DNA from: RGIG5327 sp045612485
GTDB taxonomy: Bacteria; Verrucomicrobiota; Lentisphaeria; Victivallales; UBA1829
Assembly: GCA_045612485.1 (NCBI GenBank)
Contig: JAZKZE010000157.1
Span: 1 to 34,405, forward strand
Direction: 5' to 3'
Length of the DNA stretch: 34,405 nt
The first letter of the stretch is position 1. The number at the start of each line of letters is the position of its first letter. Below, one piece after another: positions 33,015 through 34,405 of this stretch. The notes under the pieces were generated by a model. It made no database searches. It was not told the origin of the DNA and saw only the letters and a list, made by a program, of their open reading frames with translations. The position numbers and the translations under genes are program-made.

Positions 33015-34037
33015 TTATTTGAGATTATTTTTAAGATCATAAACCGATTCCCGTTCCGCGATACGGGAAGAAACCATAAAAGTCCTGTCTGACGGATAAT
33101 TTTCCTCACCGATCTCCTTAAACAATACCTTTATGGCAAGAAAAGCCCGTTCATCAAAATTTTCATCCATACTGGTAAGCGGGACAGATGCCATGGAACA
33201 TACAATGGAATTACTGAATCCTACAAGAGAAAGATCTTCCGGAAGTTTCAACCCCATTTTCAAAGCACAATGCTGTACTTTCAAGGCAAGGGAATCTGTA
33301 CTGCAAAAGAAAGCGGTGGGTCTTTCTTCCGCCGGAAGGGAAAGAAGTTCTTCCACATCGGAAGAGATATCTTCCTTTTTATTGACAACAAAAGTTTGGT
33401 TCAGAGGCAGCTCACACTCCTTCAAGCCGTTACAGAATCCTTCATACCTGTCGCGCTGATACTGGAAACTCATACCGGTAGCCACAAATCCGATACGGGA
33501 GTGACCTTTGGAAACAAGATATTTCACCGCATCAACTCCGGCACGGATATTATCCACATTCACGCTGTGATATTTTCCGTGGGCGTGTTCAAAAAAGTAA
33601 ACCAGATCCAGGGACATTTTTTCAGCAAAGAGGGCTGTTTCCTGTCTTTTTGCCTCATTGATACTCAAACTTAAAATGTAAGAAATTCTGTCAGCATTGA
33701 TTTTGCGGAAGGTTTCCTCAATATTGCAGTCGGTAAAGATCTTTACGCCATAGTCTCTTTCGGAAGCCGCCCGGATGATCCCGGGAATGTTGAAATAAAG
33801 AAGTGTATTGCTTTCAGGGGAATCATCGGCAATAAGGGCGATAAGTTTGATATTTCCTGTACGCAGAGAGATGGCATTTTCATTGCTGCAATAACCCAGT
33901 TCCCCGGCGATCTTCCGGATCTTTTCTCTTGTTTCCCTGCGGAGATTTCTGGCATTGGGGTGATTGCGCAAAGTCATGGATACGGTACTTTTATCCACAT
34001 TTGCCAATCGTGCTATGTCGTTGAGCGTTACTGCCAT
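33015..34037 (-). CDS. LacI/GalR-family transcriptional regulator
   Basis: 340 residues. N-terminal helix-turn-helix (VTLNDIARLANVDKSTVSMTL, residues 3-23) and the hinge region to about 60 are typical, including VS at the turn and LGY before the hinge. The sugar-binding-protein-like effector domain starts at IKLIALIADDSPESNTL (about 63). GHSRIGFVATG and the DSLALKV and SLVGFSN segments are family signatures. It binds a small sugar and releases its operator. A perfect palindrome of LacI type lies just upstream (34058-34073) with a strong promoter, so autoregulation and control of the downstream genes are likely. Effector sugar unknown. Confidence 0.93.
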   Translation of the reverse strand: MAVTLNDIARLANVDKSTVSMTLRNHPNARNLRRETREKIRKIAGELGYCSNENAISLRTGNIKLIALIADDSPESNTLLYFNIPGIIRAASERDYGVKIFTDCNIEETFRKINADRISYILSLSINEAKRQETALFAEKMSLDLVYFFEHAHGKYHSVNVDNIRAGVDAVKYLVSKGHSRIGFVATGMSFQYQRDRYEGFCNGLKECELPLNQTFVVNKKEDISSDVEELLSLPAEERPTAFFCSTDSLALKVQHCALKMGLKLPEDLSLVGFSNSIVCSMASVPLTSMDENFDERAFLAIKVLFKEIGEENYPSDRTFMVSSRIAERESVYDLKNNLK

Positions 34038-34057
34038 TTTTCAGCCTTTTATGTGTC

Positions 34058-34073
34058 ATTAAACCGGTTTAAT
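34058..34073. promoter_or_regulatory. LacI-type operator (perfect palindrome)
   Basis: ATTAAACCGGTTTAAT is a 16-bp perfect palindrome with a central CG step, as in many LacI/GalR operators. It covers the probable transcription start of the lacI-like gene, between the -10 box and the ATG at 34037. I found no second copy in the window by eye. Confidence 0.85.
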
Positions 34074-34077
34074 AAAT

Positions 34078-34105
34078 ATTATACACATAAAAAAGCATTT
34101 TTCAA
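34078..34105 (-). promoter_or_regulatory. Sigma70-type promoter of the LacI-led cluster
   Basis: On the minus strand TTGAAA (34100-34105), a 16-bp spacer and TATAAT (34078-34083) fit the consensus closely. The operator palindrome begins 5 bp downstream. Confidence 0.8.
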
Positions 34106-34162
34106 GGGATAAAAAATATTTTTGAAAGATTTTTCACAGCTGTCCCATAAAATCATGAAAAA

Positions 34163-34335
34163 AAGAGAAATGTTCGGTTGCCAGGCGAGGCGGTTGCCAA
34201 CCAGCGCGCAGTGGATGTGCGAATGAACCGCAGGGCATTTTCTTGCGGACGCTCACAAGGAATTGTGAGCGTATGAGCCAGCAGCGAGCATTAAGCCGCG
34301 AGAGAATGAGGGCGTTTTTGCCCGAATGAACGCAG
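34163..34335. other. Hairpin-rich non-coding stretch of unknown nature
   Basis: GC-richer than the surrounding spacer. It holds a perfect 10-bp hairpin (ACGCTCACAA-GGAA-TTGTGAGCGT, 34249-34272), a GGGCG/GCCC hairpin near 34312, a CCGCA/TGCGG hairpin, two GGTTGCC repeats and two CGAATGAAC-CGCAGG-like copies. No open frame fits. It may be a structured RNA or a dispersed repeat. A 6S RNA is worth testing because 6S genes in some bacteria precede a cyclo-ligase gene, but I see no diagnostic 6S fold. Confidence 0.4.
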
Positions 34336-34344
34336 GCGCATATA

Positions 34345-34405
34345 ATGGAAAAAGAAACTGCTGCATTACGAAAGAGTCTGACTGCACAAAAGGAAAAAGT
34401 GAGGG
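34345..34405 (+). CDS. Start of a plus-strand gene cut by the window edge, possibly 5-formyltetrahydrofolate cyclo-ligase
   Basis: Twenty codons from ATG 34345 read MEKETAALRKSLTAQKEKVR and stay open to the end of the window. An in-frame TGA lies 15 bp upstream, so this is the only possible start in the region. The LRKSLTAQ pattern resembles the N-terminus of 5-formyltetrahydrofolate cyclo-ligases (LRK-x-x-x-A), which is weak evidence on 20 residues. No clear ribosome site. Confidence 0.35.
   Translation, partial: MEKETAALRKSLTAQKEKVR

Overview
The window looks like a chromosomal piece of a Lentisphaerota (Victivallales-like) bacterium. I infer this from family content, not from a marker gene. 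It has four pseudopilin-like proteins of the expanded PVC type (FTLIELLVVIAIIAILAG core, one with an H-X9-DG tail), a large DUF4838/GH67N-like secreted protein next to a LacI regulator, a fused GldF-GldG ABC component with DUF4340, and giant AIDA-repeat proteins. Shine-Dalgarno sequences (AAGGAG or close) precede nearly every gene. No rRNA, tRNA, transposase or CRISPR array was seen.

Layout. 1-560: no gene, but a 287-bp nested inverted-repeat element. 625-3404 (minus): a probable major pseudopilin with its own terminator, a 10-bp minisatellite, then a three-gene cassette (membrane-anchored coiled-coil protein, 35-residue membrane peptide, small lipoprotein) with a hairpin over the lipoprotein's ribosome site. 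3595-13209 (minus): a tightly packed seven-gene operon that starts with an exported Lys/Ala-rich repeat protein and continues with an ABC-2 permease, a GldA-type ATPase, a GldF-GldG fusion, a DUF4340 protein, a GT-C-like membrane glycosyltransferase and RsmD. Two junctions are ATGA overlaps. 13301-16004 (plus, divergent): a PurN-like formyltransferase, an inositol-monophosphatase-family protein and an exported phosphodiester glycosidase, ending in a terminator.

16221-23866 (plus): two very large tandem proteins (1279 and about 1241 residues). Each starts with a different putative peptidase domain (papain/C39-like, then zinc metallopeptidase). These are followed by other modules (a CxxC thioredoxin domain, CARDB, PPC-like, FN3) and then AIDA-type beta-helix repeats with a shared 228-bp unit. 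Neither has a Sec signal peptide or an autotransporter barrel; both have short N-termini loosely like double-glycine leaders. A recurring module of about 100 residues closes each repeat array. This pair is the best candidate for an undescribed system.

23976-34037 (minus): a LacI-type regulator with a clear promoter and a perfect 16-bp operator palindrome, followed in the same direction by the DUF4838 protein, a metallophosphoesterase, three consecutive pseudopilin-like genes and a secreted parallel beta-helix protein. It reads as a carbohydrate-utilisation locus with pseudopilins built in. A bidirectional terminator separates it from the AIDA genes. The right edge holds a hairpin-rich non-coding stretch and the first 20 codons of a plus-strand gene that may be a 5-formyltetrahydrofolate cyclo-ligase.
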